A DNA stretch of 64,000 nt from Saccharospirillum sp965652395 (GTDB lineage: Bacteria > Pseudomonadota > Gammaproteobacteria > Pseudomonadales > Natronospirillaceae): the NCBI GenBank assembly GCA_965652395.1, contig CBFGUW010000007.1, positions 1 to 64,000 of the forward strand, written 5' to 3'. Both the position numbers and the translations under genes were made by a program. This document shows, in pieces, positions 47,880-56,628 of the stretch. Below the pieces are notes generated by a model that saw only the letters and a program-made list of their open reading frames with translations, was not told the DNA's origin and did not search any database. Positions within the stretch are counted from its first letter, which is position 1; each line of letters opens with the position of its first letter.

Positions 47880-48881
47880 TCAGTGACCTGTTTTCTTTCC
47901 ATTGCTAGTTCGTCTTTGGCCTTTTGTTCCTTTTCGGGTAGCTGAAGCCTTTTTTGGGGTAGGTTTGTCATCTTCATTCTCCTCAATCGCATCCGTTGCT
48001 TTTGCGCCGGTAGATGGATCTTCATTGTTCTCTTTACTAGTTGAAGGCTCAAGATCATTCAATCTTTGTACCAATGGATCATCTTCACCAACAGCAGGAC
48101 CAAAAAAATCAGTACTAGGGAACAGTTCAGCCACATGTTTTGGTGGTCTACTAACGTTAACAAACAGCTGTCTTGCTTCTTTGCGGTCGATCACAAACGA
48201 GTGTGATGGATACCCATTTAATAGACTAACCAATGCATCATGCTTAAGGTTCTTTGACTTACTGGAAAGTCGAACCCCGTAGGAAAACGCAATCATGTTA
48301 GCCCGCTGGGTCTCTCCAACTCTAGAGGGGTCTATTTGAGCATAGATAGGTGCATATGCACCGACTGTCAAGTCAGTGGCGATTTTAGCAGCAATTGATG
48401 TGGACAATCCACCACCAAGCTTGATATCGATCAGAGTATGTTTGAAAGTATTTCTCATTTCCCCGCCTAGATAGTCAATCGCTTGAGGCAGGTCTAGACC
48501 TGAGCTCCGCTCGAATAGCTCATCTTTTCGAGAGATCTGTACATCAAGTGGGCCTAGCTCACCAGAATCTGCAATGATCAGCTCGGTCGCTCCGATGGCA
48601 ATTAAGGTGCCAGCTGACTTGCATTTACCCGGTATAAATAATTTGAAGCCTTTCTCGTAATGATGGTGAAGAGCTCGGCAAATCCGGTAAGCAGCATTTG
48701 CATCCCCCCCAAGTGTTCCAAGAACTAGCATTGCCTTTTGAGCGCCATTTTCTGGAGGTTCATTCGCAAGAATTTTGCAGAGTTCGTGGTATCCCTGCAT
48801 ATTTATGCTACCTAGATACAAAAATATGTCGGCATGTGTGCTTTCGGCATCAGTTGAGTGACTAGCCTCTGTTCCTTCCAT
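47880..48881 (-). CDS. SDH/ClpP-like serine protease with charged C-terminal tail
   Basis: 333 residues. Core of the serine-dehydrogenase-proteinase family (PF01972, SppA/ClpP-like): MLVLGTLGGDANAAYRICRA (oxyanion loop), FIPGKCKSAGTLIAIGA with the nucleophile Ser near residue 89, and DSGELGPLDVQIS. From about residue 265 the chain becomes highly charged and low-complexity (KENNEDPSTGAKATDAI, KKASATRKGTKGQRRTS). ATG 48881 is preceded by GGAGGGAG. Leftward, opposite to the XRE genes. This family turns up in defence and mobile islands; its target is unknown. Confidence 0.8.
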   Translation of the reverse strand: MEGTEASHSTDAESTHADIFLYLGSINMQGYHELCKILANEPPENGAQKAMLVLGTLGGDANAAYRICRALHHHYEKGFKLFIPGKCKSAGTLIAIGATELIIADSGELGPLDVQISRKDELFERSSGLDLPQAIDYLGGEMRNTFKHTLIDIKLGGGLSTSIAAKIATDLTVGAYAPIYAQIDPSRVGETQRANMIAFSYGVRLSSKSKNLKHDALVSLLNGYPSHSFVIDRKEARQLFVNVSRPPKHVAELFPSTDFFGPAVGEDDPLVQRLNDLEPSTSKENNEDPSTGAKATDAIEENEDDKPTPKKASATRKGTKGQRRTSNGKKTGH

Positions 48882-49719
48882 TACTCCCTCCAACAACTCG
48901 GATAGACTTCAGTATTCCGAACCCTAATCAGTATTTTGCAGACTAGTATAGATTCTAGAGTAGTACCACAAGACAAGTGGTTCCGGCTGAACCTAGAAGT
49001 AGTATTTAATTGTTAAGAAATCAAAACTCTCAAACCTCGACAATCTTACTCTGCAGCGCCAGCACTTCATGTACCAGCTGGCCACCCTCGATCATCGCCT
49101 GTTTCCCAGAGGACACATCTCTCTCCCTTCTCCGTGATCCCTATATCATGCCAGGTAGCCACAGTAGTGTTCCCATTACCATTGTTTCTCTGGACCGTGC
49201 CCACGGTTCGACCTTCGCCTTGCAGCAAGCGGCTGAACTTCAGACGAGGTGCGGGTGCCCATGCGATGCCTTCCATTATGACAGGCTGATAGACGGCGGC
49301 CGCGCCCTGGGCGGCGATACGGTTGGCGAGGATCAGAACTTTGTACTCCTGGCCAGCATTCGTGCGGAGTTATATACATACAGAAAAAGTAAAGTTAACT
49401 CTTGTAACCACAAAGCTTGCTAACTAGGGTCATACTGTATTTGGCAATAAAACAAATTGACATTAGGGCACTGAGAGGAAGGAGTGAAAGCTGCTGCAAG
49501 CCAGGCGGGGCGGGGCTTTGAAATTGGTCGGAGAGACAGGATTTGAACGGGCAGGCCACCCTGCTGCGACCGGGTCGCTTTCGGCCTATGGCGCTGATTA
49601 CGAAATGCGGAAGTTTTGAAATTGGTCGGAGAGACAGGATTTGAACGGGCAGGCCATCCTGCTGCGACCGGTCGCTTTCGGCTCATGGCACGGGTGATGA
49701 AAAGGGGAAGACTTGGAAT
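48882..49719. other. Intergenic region with a decayed coding remnant and tRNA tails
   Basis: 838 bases. The first ~130 hold the protease promoter. The stretch 49040-49375 is suddenly GC-rich. On the minus strand it encodes an open piece (LRTNAGQEYKVLILANRIAA and QGAAAVYQPVIMEGIAWAP, then VGTVQRNNGNGNTTVATWHD) broken by frameshifts, with IEGGQLVHEVLALQSKIVEV in a second frame. This is the ghost of a gene I cannot identify. Two truncated tRNA tails follow (separate entry). Confidence 0.45.
49525..49650 (-). repeat. Two tandem tRNA-Pro 3'-end copies (attachment-site duplicates)
   Basis: The last ~24 bases of tRNA-Pro (TTCAAATCCTGTCTCTCCGA plus CCA, minus strand) recur exactly with CCA-equivalents at 49525-49527 and 49623-49625. 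With the intact gene (49720-49722) the spacing is 98 and 97 bases. The ~70 bases between copies (AGGCCA-CCTGCTGCGACCG...TCGCTTTCGGC) are themselves nearly identical, so the unit was duplicated in tandem. This is typical of successive integrations or slippage at a tRNA attachment core. Confidence 0.8.
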
Positions 49720-49796
49720 TGGTCGGAGAGACAGGATTTGAACCTGCGACCCCTACGTCCCGAACGTAGTGCTCTACCAAGCTGAGCTACTCTCCG
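49720..49796 (-). tRNA. tRNA-Pro(CGG)
   Basis: 77 bases with encoded CCA. Acceptor CGGAGAG/CTCTCCG with discriminator A. T8-A9, D arm GCTC...GAGC, anticodon stem CTACG/CGTAG with loop TTCGGGA (anticodon CGG, reading CCG), and T arm GCAGG-TTCAAAT-CCTGT. All stems pair. Its 3' end is the attachment core of the neighbouring island, which lies downstream of the tRNA. Confidence 0.95.
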
Positions 49797-50054
49797 ACAG
49801 CGGCCGACACCAGCGTGTCTTGACCAATCCAAACGCCCCTATCGAACCCAACTCATTGATTTTATTGGGTTTTACGAACCCGAGAGCCAGTGGGCGTTTG
49901 AGCTGCGCAATAGTACGGAGTCCGGCCTGTGCCGTCAACCGTTAGCAGGGCTCCAGCACCTAAAATTGCCTTGATACGGGCGTTTACGGCCTGTTGCGTT
50001 GCCTGTTTTTCGGGGGGTCGGTATCCTTTGCGAATTAGTGCTGGGTGGAATCTC

Positions 50055-50564
50055 ATGACCGAAGGCCGTACCAAATCCCGTAAGCTGGATCGGATCGATC
50101 TGAAAATCCTGCGCGCACTGCAGGATAACGCCCGTATGTCTTACGTGGAGCTGGCGGAGCGGGTCGGCCTGTCGACCACCCCCTGCATGGATCGGGTGAA
50201 GCGGCTGGAAAGTTCAGGCGTGATTCAGGGCTATCATGCCAAGCTCGACCCTCAGGCGCTGGGTCTGGAGCTGTTGGTCTTTCTGGAGATCACGCTGTCG
50301 AGCCAGTCGCCCGAGGCGTTTGACCAATTTCGCAAGGCGGTGGACGGGCTGAGTTACGTTCAGGAATGCCATCTGGTCTCGGGCCAGTCGGACTACCTGA
50401 TCAAGCTGCGGCTGACCGACCTTGGCAGTTACCGCAAATACCTGGGCGAATTATTGCTGGCATTGCCACACGTTCGGGAATCAAAGAGCTACATTGTAAT
50501 GGAGGAAGCCAAACAGACGGCGCTGCTGCCACTTGATTTAATCAGTCATCGCTTCAAACGTTGA
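50055..50564 (+). CDS. Lrp/AsnC-family transcriptional regulator
   Basis: 169 residues. HTH at 14-62 (DLKILRALQDNARMSYVELA, STTPCMDRVKRLESSG), then a RAM effector domain (LLVFLEITLSSQSPEAFDQF, VQECHLVSGQSDYLIKLR). Full family length. ATG 50055 is chosen as the natural start; the frame runs back to 49929 without homology. It probably responds to an amino acid; the target is not evident, as the next gene is an outer-membrane lipoprotein. Confidence 0.88.
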   Translation: MTEGRTKSRKLDRIDLKILRALQDNARMSYVELAERVGLSTTPCMDRVKRLESSGVIQGYHAKLDPQALGLELLVFLEITLSSQSPEAFDQFRKAVDGLSYVQECHLVSGQSDYLIKLRLTDLGSYRKYLGELLLALPHVRESKSYIVMEEAKQTALLPLDLISHRFKR

Positions 50565-50641
50565 AGGTTAGCAGCAAACAAGCCCCTGTAGGCTAGACAG
50601 TATCTATTAGGTCAGTTCATAAAAACGGAGGAAGGAATTCT

Positions 50642-51319
50642 ATGAAAACCTGGCAAAAACTGGCACTGCCCATCGCCCTTACCGGCGCGGTGCTGAGCGG
50701 GTGTACCACGATGGACGCTTACACGGGCGAATCCCAGGTGAGCTCTTCAACCAAGGGTGCCATTGCCGGCGGTTTGATCGGCGCTGTCCTCGGGGCGGCG
50801 ACGGCACCCAAGGATGAGCGCGCAAAACGTGCTTTGATTGGTGCCGGTATCGGCGGTGTGGCCGGTGGTGGCGTGGGCCTTTATATGGACCGTCAGGAAA
50901 AGCAGCTGCGCGAAGAGCTGACCGGCAGTGGCGTTCAGGTCCGCCGGACCGAGGAAGGCCAGATTGATTTGATCATGCCGGGCAACATCACCTTCGCCAC
51001 CGACAGCTCCGATGTGAAAGAGGAGTTCATGGCGACACTGAGATCCGTCGCCAAGGTGGTGCAGGAATACGAAAACACCCTGGTAACCATCGAGGGCCAC
51101 ACCGACAGCACCGGTAGCGACAGCTACAACCAGATGCTCTCCGAGCAGCGCGCGGCCAGCGTGGCCGAGGTGTTGTTGTCGGAAGGAGTGGCTTTCGAAC
51201 GGATAGCCGCGGAAGGCTACGGGGAAACCCGACCGGTGGCGGACAACAGCACACCGGAAGGCCGCTCGGCCAACCGTCGCGTTGAAATCAGCCTCGAAGC
51301 CATCGTGGCTGATCAGTGA
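50642..51319 (+). CDS. OmpA-family lipoprotein (YiaD/YfiB-like)
   Basis: 225 residues. Lipobox in ALTGAVLSGC, a glycine-zipper segment (GAIAGGLIGAVLGAATAP, GAGIGGVAGGGVGLYM) able to insert in a membrane, then an OmpA C-terminal peptidoglycan-binding domain (ITFATDSSDVKEEF, VTIEGHTDSTGSDSYN, LSEQRAASVAEVL, GRSANRRVEI). Outer-membrane lipoprotein anchored to the cell wall. GGAGGAAGG precedes the ATG. A REP-like repeat follows the stop. Confidence 0.92.
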   Translation: MKTWQKLALPIALTGAVLSGCTTMDAYTGESQVSSSTKGAIAGGLIGAVLGAATAPKDERAKRALIGAGIGGVAGGGVGLYMDRQEKQLREELTGSGVQVRRTEEGQIDLIMPGNITFATDSSDVKEEFMATLRSVAKVVQEYENTLVTIEGHTDSTGSDSYNQMLSEQRAASVAEVLLSEGVAFERIAAEGYGETRPVADNSTPEGRSANRRVEISLEAIVADQ

Positions 51320-51322
51320 TGT

Positions 51323-51394
51323 TACGCTGAATGAGGAACGGGAGACGGGAGATGCTGATTCATGCGTCTTCCGTCTCCCATCCAGCGTCAAGCG
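51323..51394. repeat. REP-like palindromic repeat, copy 3
   Basis: ACGCTGAATGAGGAACGGGAGACGGGAGATGCTGA... and TCTTCCGTCTCCCATCCAGCGTCAAGCG form a long imperfect stem in the gap between two convergent stop codons (OmpA-like gene and MaoP). Same core sequence as the copies in the frc operon 44 kb away. Confidence 0.82.
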
Positions 51395-51400
51395 CCTACA

Positions 51401-51778
51401 TCAATCCCCGTAGTCGGCGGAGAAATCGTCATCCGAGTTCACGTGCTGGGCGCCTTTGGCGTAGTAGTAACTCGAGGTGAAGGAAAACCCGGCGCGTGAT
51501 TTCCCTTCCACATTGGCTCTGTATTTCAGCCACAACTTTTCACAATCGGTCGTCGCTTCCTTTTCGCCTTTGATCATCTTGATGAACTGTTCTTCCACTT
51601 CGTTGATCGGTTTATGTTCGCCGACTTCCAGACGTCGGAATGTTTCCCCCAGACGATGCAGCAATTGCGCTTCGCGGATGGAGTAGTCGCCGGAGCGTTC
51701 CAGGCCATAGGGGTAGTTGCGGTTATCGGTAAAGGCTTTGAACAGGGTAAAACCTTCGGGGCTGAATGCGTCACTCAT
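51401..51778 (-). CDS. maoP: MaoP (DUF413) macrodomain protein
   Basis: 125 residues with the DUF413 blocks: FTDNRNYPYGLERSGDYSIR, EAQLLHRLGETFRRLEVGEH and EEQFIKMIKGEKEATTDCEK. In E. coli MaoP (YifE) acts with the maoS site to constrain the Ori macrodomain, and its gene is divergent from hdfR. The same order occurs here. ATG 51778 has a GGAGGA ribosome site (upstream AGGACGAAAG). Confidence 0.9.
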   Translation of the reverse strand: MSDAFSPEGFTLFKAFTDNRNYPYGLERSGDYSIREAQLLHRLGETFRRLEVGEHKPINEVEEQFIKMIKGEKEATTDCEKLWLKYRANVEGKSRAGFSFTSSYYYAKGAQHVNSDDDFSADYGD

Positions 51779-51938
51779 CTTTCGTCCTCCTGTCTGAAGG
51801 GTACGGCTGCGCGGGTCCGGGAGGCTGATCCCAAAACCCTTCAATGGGCGCATTCATAAAGTCTATACGCGGCTAAGTAAAACGAGTAATTTTTGCCGCC
51901 ATGATTAACGAATTTGATGAGCACGAGGCAGCCCATCG

Positions 51939-52772
51939 GTGGACATCCAGCAACTGAAAACCTTCCTGGAAGTATGCAAGACCCGTCATTTCGGGCATGC
52001 GGCCCAGAATCTTTACCTGACCCAGTCGGCTGTGAGCTTCCGAATTCGTCAGTTGGAAACCCAGTTGGGTACGGCCTTGTTCATTCGCCATCGCAATAAT
52101 CTGCAGCTGACGCATGCGGGCGAGCGGCTGAAAGTCCATGCTGAAACCATCCTCACCACCTGGCTGCGGGCCCAGCAGGAAGTGGCAAGCCAGGACCAAC
52201 AAAAACGGACGCTCACCCTGGCCTCCTCGGCGAATGTGTGGAGCACCTGGCTCGGCGATGCGCTGGCCGAGGTCCATGCGCACCTGCCCGACCTGCATTG
52301 GCGGGCGGATACCGTCAACGGCGAGCAATTGGTGCGCCGCCTGCTGGACCGAACTCTGGACCTGGCCGTGATGACCGACCCGCCCAAGGTGGACGAGGTC
52401 ACCACTCTGGCGCTGCGTCCGTTGACGTTGGTCATGGCAGCCCCGGTGGGCGTGAATATCGATGAGGCCTTGGTGTCGGCCTATGTTCTGGTCGACTGGG
52501 GCACCCGCTTTCTGTTGGACCACGCCAAGCGATTCGACACCCCGCCCTCGCCGGTCCTGCACACCGGCGATGCCCGCCTGGCGATGGCGTTCATTCGCCG
52601 TCATAACGGCTGTGCTTTCCTGCCGACATCGCTGCTGGAAGCGGAACCCGACGTCTGGCAGCAGATCGAGACCTATGGCGAGATGCACAAAACACTCTAC
52701 CTGGCCCACCACGCCCACCATCCTGAACCCGATGTACTGGCCCCGGTCATCGCCTACCTCAAAAGTGGCTGA
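51939..52772 (+). CDS. hdfR: HdfR-like LysR-family regulator
   Basis: 277 residues, GTG start at 51939. Winged HTH at 2-60 (LKTFLEVCKTRHFGHAAQNL, QSAVSFRIRQLETQLGTALF, RHRNNLQLTHAGERL) matches HdfR blocks closely. The substrate domain is divergent. HdfR represses flhDC and activates gltBD in enterics; the role here is inferred. Divergent from maoP, a conserved gammaproteobacterial arrangement. Confidence 0.88.
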   Translation: MDIQQLKTFLEVCKTRHFGHAAQNLYLTQSAVSFRIRQLETQLGTALFIRHRNNLQLTHAGERLKVHAETILTTWLRAQQEVASQDQQKRTLTLASSANVWSTWLGDALAEVHAHLPDLHWRADTVNGEQLVRRLLDRTLDLAVMTDPPKVDEVTTLALRPLTLVMAAPVGVNIDEALVSAYVLVDWGTRFLLDHAKRFDTPPSPVLHTGDARLAMAFIRRHNGCAFLPTSLLEAEPDVWQQIETYGEMHKTLYLAHHAHHPEPDVLAPVIAYLKSG

Positions 52773-52822
52773 GCCACTACAATAGCGGATAGCGAACCCT
52801 TCTGTTCTGGAGCTGCGACCCG

Positions 52823-53530
52823 ATGAAACTGGCTATTCTCGAAACCGATATCCTGCGTCCCCAACATCAGGCCACTTATGTGGGTTATGGGCGTATGTTC
52901 CAGTCGCTGTTCGACCGGGTGGGGGTCGATTGGGAAATGGATGTGTTTTCGGTGATTCAAGACGAATACCCGTTGGATAGGGACGCCTTCGATGCCTTCC
53001 TGATCACCGGCAGCAAGTACGACGCCTTCGCCGATGAGGACTGGATTGTGCGGCTGCGCGATTATTGCCGGGATCTGTTTGAACACGGCAAACCCATGGT
53101 CGGCATTTGCTTTGGCCATCAGTTGCTGGCGCATACGCTCGGCGGCAAGGCCGAACGGGCATCCGGTGGCTGGGGTTTGGGGGTTATGTCCTATGAGGTG
53201 GAGGAGCACCCGGAATTCGCCGACAGCGGCAAACCGGTCAAACTGCTGGTCAGCCACCGGGACCAGGTCACCGCCCTGCCCCCGGGTGCCCGCCGGTTAT
53301 TGACCAATCCGTTTTGTGCCCATGCCGCTTTTTACATTCCCAACCGGGTACTGTGTTTCCAGGGCCATCCGGAATTCACCCATGACTACCAGCACGACCT
53401 GCTGGCTTTCAGGAAAGACGACATCAGCGCGGAACAAATGGCAGCCGTGCTCGACTCGATGGAAGACAGCCATGAAGGGGAGCGCATCGGTCATTGGATG
53501 CGGAACTTTCTGGAGCAAAGCCGACGTTGA
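52823..53530 (+). CDS. Class I glutamine amidotransferase-like protein (GuaA-like GATase)
   Basis: 235 residues. Nucleophile Cys in GICFGHQLLAHTL (near residue 96), plus His and Glu in FQGHPEFTHDYQ. A complete triad without a synthetase domain, so probably gamma-glutamyl hydrolase or amide-transferring activity on small amides or polyamines. The family (COG0518) is functionally mixed. 50 bases after hdfR. Confidence 0.88.
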   Translation: MKLAILETDILRPQHQATYVGYGRMFQSLFDRVGVDWEMDVFSVIQDEYPLDRDAFDAFLITGSKYDAFADEDWIVRLRDYCRDLFEHGKPMVGICFGHQLLAHTLGGKAERASGGWGLGVMSYEVEEHPEFADSGKPVKLLVSHRDQVTALPPGARRLLTNPFCAHAAFYIPNRVLCFQGHPEFTHDYQHDLLAFRKDDISAEQMAAVLDSMEDSHEGERIGHWMRNFLEQSRR

Positions 53531-53591
53531 GGGTTTACAACCCGCCGCTTAACTCGCACTCTCGGGTGATCATTCACTAACGGGAGACGTC

Positions 53592-53933
53592 ATGCTCCGC
53601 CTGCAACACCAAGTGCTACGGCTCTTTCATCCATTACGCCCCCTGGCCTGGCCGTTGTTGATATTGGGGGCCTTGAGCTTTCCCGCCATGATCGCCCTGG
53701 CGGTCGCCAAACCGGACTTGAGAGGGGACCAACTGTTCATCGGCTGGGTGGCCGGTCTGGGTGTTCTATTGATGGGTATTCTTGTGTCCATCAGTCGGGC
53801 TGAAGCGCCACCGCGCCAGGGGTTGGGCAACCAGGTGAAGCGGGTTTGGGAAACCTTGGTGTTTTGGGCCTGGCTGGTATGTCTGGTGGCCTTTCTGAGC
53901 CTTGCGGTAAAAATACTGACGTTCCAGGGCTGA
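53592..53933 (+). CDS. Small membrane protein, 113 residues
   Basis: Three probable membrane helices: residues 18-38 (LAWPLLILGALSFPAMIALAV), 47-67 (LFIGWVAGLGVLLMGILVSI) and 85-108 (LVFWAWLVCLVAFLSLAVKIL). No recognised family. It lies 61 bases after the amidotransferase and is convergent with the cyclase gene. No function assigned. Confidence 0.6.
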   Translation: MLRLQHQVLRLFHPLRPLAWPLLILGALSFPAMIALAVAKPDLRGDQLFIGWVAGLGVLLMGILVSISRAEAPPRQGLGNQVKRVWETLVFWAWLVCLVAFLSLAVKILTFQG

Positions 53934-53954
53934 TACGCCCAGAATTCCAATGCG

Positions 53955-56111
53955 CTAAAGCGGCGGAGTGGATTTTCCCGCGTAGGCGATACCGCCTTTA
54001 CCGGACCGTTTGATGTTGTACATGGCGAGGTCGGCATGGTGCATCAAATGGTCCAGATCCTTGCCGTGCTGTCCGTATCGGGCCACCCCGATGCTGGCGG
54101 AAACGGCCAGTCGCTCCTGATTCACGTGCACCGGCTTTTCAATCACGTTGAGGATGCGACGAATGAAGGCGTCCAGGCTGCTCTGGCTGTCGAAGTCGTC
54201 GATGATGATGATGAATTCATCACCGCCCACCCGGGCGGCGAAGTCGGTTTTTCGTAACGAATCCCTCAGCCGGTGCGAGAGCACGGTTAGAACTTTGTCC
54301 CCCACCCGATGACCATAGCGGTCGTTCACGGGCTTGAATCCGTCCAGATCGATGTAGACCAAGTAAAAGGCCAGGCCCTGAACGTTGGCGCACATGACTT
54401 TGTTGTCGACGAACTCAGAGAGCAACCGTCGGTTAGGCAGGCCGGTGAGCGTATCGTGGTTGGCCATGTGCTCGATGCGTTCTTGGGCGGCTTCGATCTG
54501 GGTTTTCTCGTGCGTCAGCGCCTGGTTCAGTTCCGACAGTTGCTGGTGACTGATCGCATTGCTGAGTGTGATGGCGATGAAGGGCGCCAGTGAACTCAAC
54601 AATTCCAGTTCCTGGTGGCTGAAACGTCCTGCTACTGCGCTCTGCAATGAAAACATGCCCAGCACTTCGTTGTTGTGAATCAGCGGCATGAAGAGTTGCG
54701 AACGGGGCAGGATGCGGCTGTCGCCGACCCAATGCACGCCTTTGTCGCGGCTTTCGTCTCCCAGCAGGATAGGCTCCCGCCTGAGAATGGTGCGCACAGC
54801 GCGGCTGTCACGTACGGAGTAGGGAATGCTGTAGGGCGCTATCTCGATGCCGTTGTCGATTATCATCCGGAATTCGAGGGCCTGGGCTTCCGGTCGGTTC
54901 AACGCCAGAGACAGAAAATGGGCGTCCAGACGCTCGGCGACGATCTGGTAAAGCGTACGGCCTATTTCATCCAAGTCGAGCGACGCCGCCAACTGACGGG
55001 ACAGTTCGTTGATCAATTGCAGCCGTGTCTGGGTGGCTTTCAGCAGACGGTTTTCGTGGTCGGTGATCTTACGGGCCAGACGCTCGGCATCCATCTGAGC
55101 CTGAAACCGACGCAGTTGAATCTGGCGGCGAATATCCTGATTCTGCAGATTGCGTTCGACATCCAGCGCCATGCGCAGCACCAGCAGGGCCGCGCGGTAT
55201 TTGCGTGCCTTTTCCAGGCAGATGGAGAGCGTCTCCAACGCCCGTTGCTGGATCAGGCTGAACTCCGGCAGCCCTTCCTGCCGCAGCCCCTTACGCAAGG
55301 TGTGCACCGCTGTGGAGAATCGGCCGGTCGTCGCCTGCACTTTCGCAAGCTCGATAAAGGCGTTGAGCCCGGAAACGCCCTCTTTGTCGAATTCGGGATG
55401 ATCGATGGTGACTTGCAGGGTGGTTTCGGCTTCGACCAAGCGGTTTTGCAGCCGCTGGCAGCGCGCCACGGCGATCAGCGCCTGAATCTCCAGGTGGGCG
55501 TAATCCAGCTCGCGCGAGTAGTTGAGGGCGGCCCGGCACCCCAGCAGGGCGTCTTCGAAGCGGTTCAGCTTGCCGTGCATCTGGGCCTGCAGCAGGGCGG
55601 CCTCACCGAGGTTTTCCCGAGTGACATCGCTGGTATCGTAGCCCAGCGCTTCATTCAACAGGCGCTCGGCGCTGTCGAAGTCTTCAATCTCGTAATGCAG
55701 GGAGGCGAGATTGAGCAGGGCGGCAAAGGTGCCGTTGGTGTCACCGGTTTTCTGGTTCAGTTCCAGCGCGCGTTCATAATATTGCAACGCCTGACCATAC
55801 TGCCCGATGCTGTGGTAAGCCATGCCCAGGCCGTTGCAGGCCCGTTTGATTTCATCGTCCCGCTCCAGCTGCTCGCCCAGAGCCAGCGCCTGGGACAGCC
55901 ATTTGAGCGCCTCGACGTAATCACCAAGAAAGATATGACACCACCCTTGGTGGAAATACAGCCGACACCACTGGCTATCATCCGGTTCGACCACGCTGCG
56001 CGCTTGTTGCACCCACGCCAAAGCCTTGGCCGGGTCACTGATCATCAGTTCCCAGGCCTGCTGCAGCAGTGCATCGAAATCCATATCGCTGACAGGGGTC
56101 GTCACGGTCAT
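53955..56111 (-). CDS. TPR-GAF-GGDEF diguanylate cyclase
   Basis: 718 residues. TPR-like helical repeats fill residues ~15-340 (GNGLGMAYHSIGQYGQALQYYERALELN type motifs). A helix leads to a GAF domain at ~385-530, and a GGDEF domain at ~555-715 has NHDTLTGLPNRR, VYIDLDGFKPVNDRYGH and ARVGGDEFII. The active site is intact and no EAL domain is present, so it should make c-di-GMP. The TPR portion implies protein-protein regulation. No signal peptide or membrane helix, so cytosolic. Confidence 0.9.
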   Translation of the reverse strand: MTVTTPVSDMDFDALLQQAWELMISDPAKALAWVQQARSVVEPDDSQWCRLYFHQGWCHIFLGDYVEALKWLSQALALGEQLERDDEIKRACNGLGMAYHSIGQYGQALQYYERALELNQKTGDTNGTFAALLNLASLHYEIEDFDSAERLLNEALGYDTSDVTRENLGEAALLQAQMHGKLNRFEDALLGCRAALNYSRELDYAHLEIQALIAVARCQRLQNRLVEAETTLQVTIDHPEFDKEGVSGLNAFIELAKVQATTGRFSTAVHTLRKGLRQEGLPEFSLIQQRALETLSICLEKARKYRAALLVLRMALDVERNLQNQDIRRQIQLRRFQAQMDAERLARKITDHENRLLKATQTRLQLINELSRQLAASLDLDEIGRTLYQIVAERLDAHFLSLALNRPEAQALEFRMIIDNGIEIAPYSIPYSVRDSRAVRTILRREPILLGDESRDKGVHWVGDSRILPRSQLFMPLIHNNEVLGMFSLQSAVAGRFSHQELELLSSLAPFIAITLSNAISHQQLSELNQALTHEKTQIEAAQERIEHMANHDTLTGLPNRRLLSEFVDNKVMCANVQGLAFYLVYIDLDGFKPVNDRYGHRVGDKVLTVLSHRLRDSLRKTDFAARVGGDEFIIIIDDFDSQSSLDAFIRRILNVIEKPVHVNQERLAVSASIGVARYGQHGKDLDHLMHHADLAMYNIKRSGKGGIAYAGKSTPPL

Positions 56112-56186
56112 GTCTCGTTTACAACATCGCGCCAGTGTATTGTTTTATTTGTTATACGGCGACCGGAGGTGTCGTTTGTGTCCGCC

Positions 56187-56624
56187 TTACACCTCAAGCA
56201 AGAAGGTCACCGGGCCATCATTCAGTAAAGAGACTTTCATGTCGGCGCCGAAACGCCCGGTTTCGACCCGGTCGTAACGGCTGCGGACCGCCTCCACCAG
56301 AGCATTGAACCAGTGTTCCCCGGCTTCCGGAGGCGCTGCGGAGGTGAAGCTCGGCCGCAAGCCTTTTCGGGTATCGGCCGACAGCGTGAATTGGGACACC
56401 AACAACAGCTGTCCCCCGACCTGCTGAACATTCAGGTTCATTCGGCCTTCGTCGTCGCCAAAGAGCCGATAGTGAAGCAGCTTGTGCGCCAATTTATCGA
56501 CCGTTTCGGCATCGTCTTCGCGGTCAACGCCGACCAGGACCAGTAAGCCCCGGTCAATGGTGCCGACGGTTTCACCGTCCACGTCCACCCGGGCATGGCT
56601 CACTCGTTGAATCAGTGCTTTCAC
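56187..56624 (-). CDS. dtd: D-aminoacyl-tRNA deacylase Dtd
   Basis: 145 residues, the standard Dtd length. Blocks KALIQRVSHARVDVDGETVG, LLLVSQFTLSADTRKGLRPS (the SQ-F-T-L catalytic segment) and GRFGADMKVSLLNDGPVT (the G-P-V-T C-terminal motif). GTG start 56624 gives the conserved N-terminus; a longer frame to 56699 lacks homology. It follows pip with only 4 bases between, so the two form one transcription unit, as in many gammaproteobacteria. Confidence 0.93.
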   Translation of the reverse strand: MKALIQRVSHARVDVDGETVGTIDRGLLVLVGVDREDDAETVDKLAHKLLHYRLFGDDEGRMNLNVQQVGGQLLLVSQFTLSADTRKGLRPSFTSAAPPEAGEHWFNALVEAVRSRYDRVETGRFGADMKVSLLNDGPVTFLLEV

Positions 56625-56628
56625 GCCG

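Noticed and set aside
49420..49686. Minus-strand frame with repeated Arg/Pro peptides
   Set aside because: It is the translation of the tandem tRNA-tail repeats, not a gene.
49525..49796. Candidate CRISPR array (three regularly spaced repeats)
   Set aside because: The repeat is the tRNA-Pro 3' end, the spacers are nearly identical to each other, and no cas genes are present.
49862..50074. 70-codon minus frame before the Lrp gene
   Set aside because: No ribosome site; overlaps the Lrp start region and has no family pattern.
54675..56228. 517-codon open frame on the plus strand opposite the GGDEF protein
   Set aside because: Mirror frame of a coding GC-rich gene with low-complexity composition; the minus strand carries TPR, GAF and GGDEF blocks.
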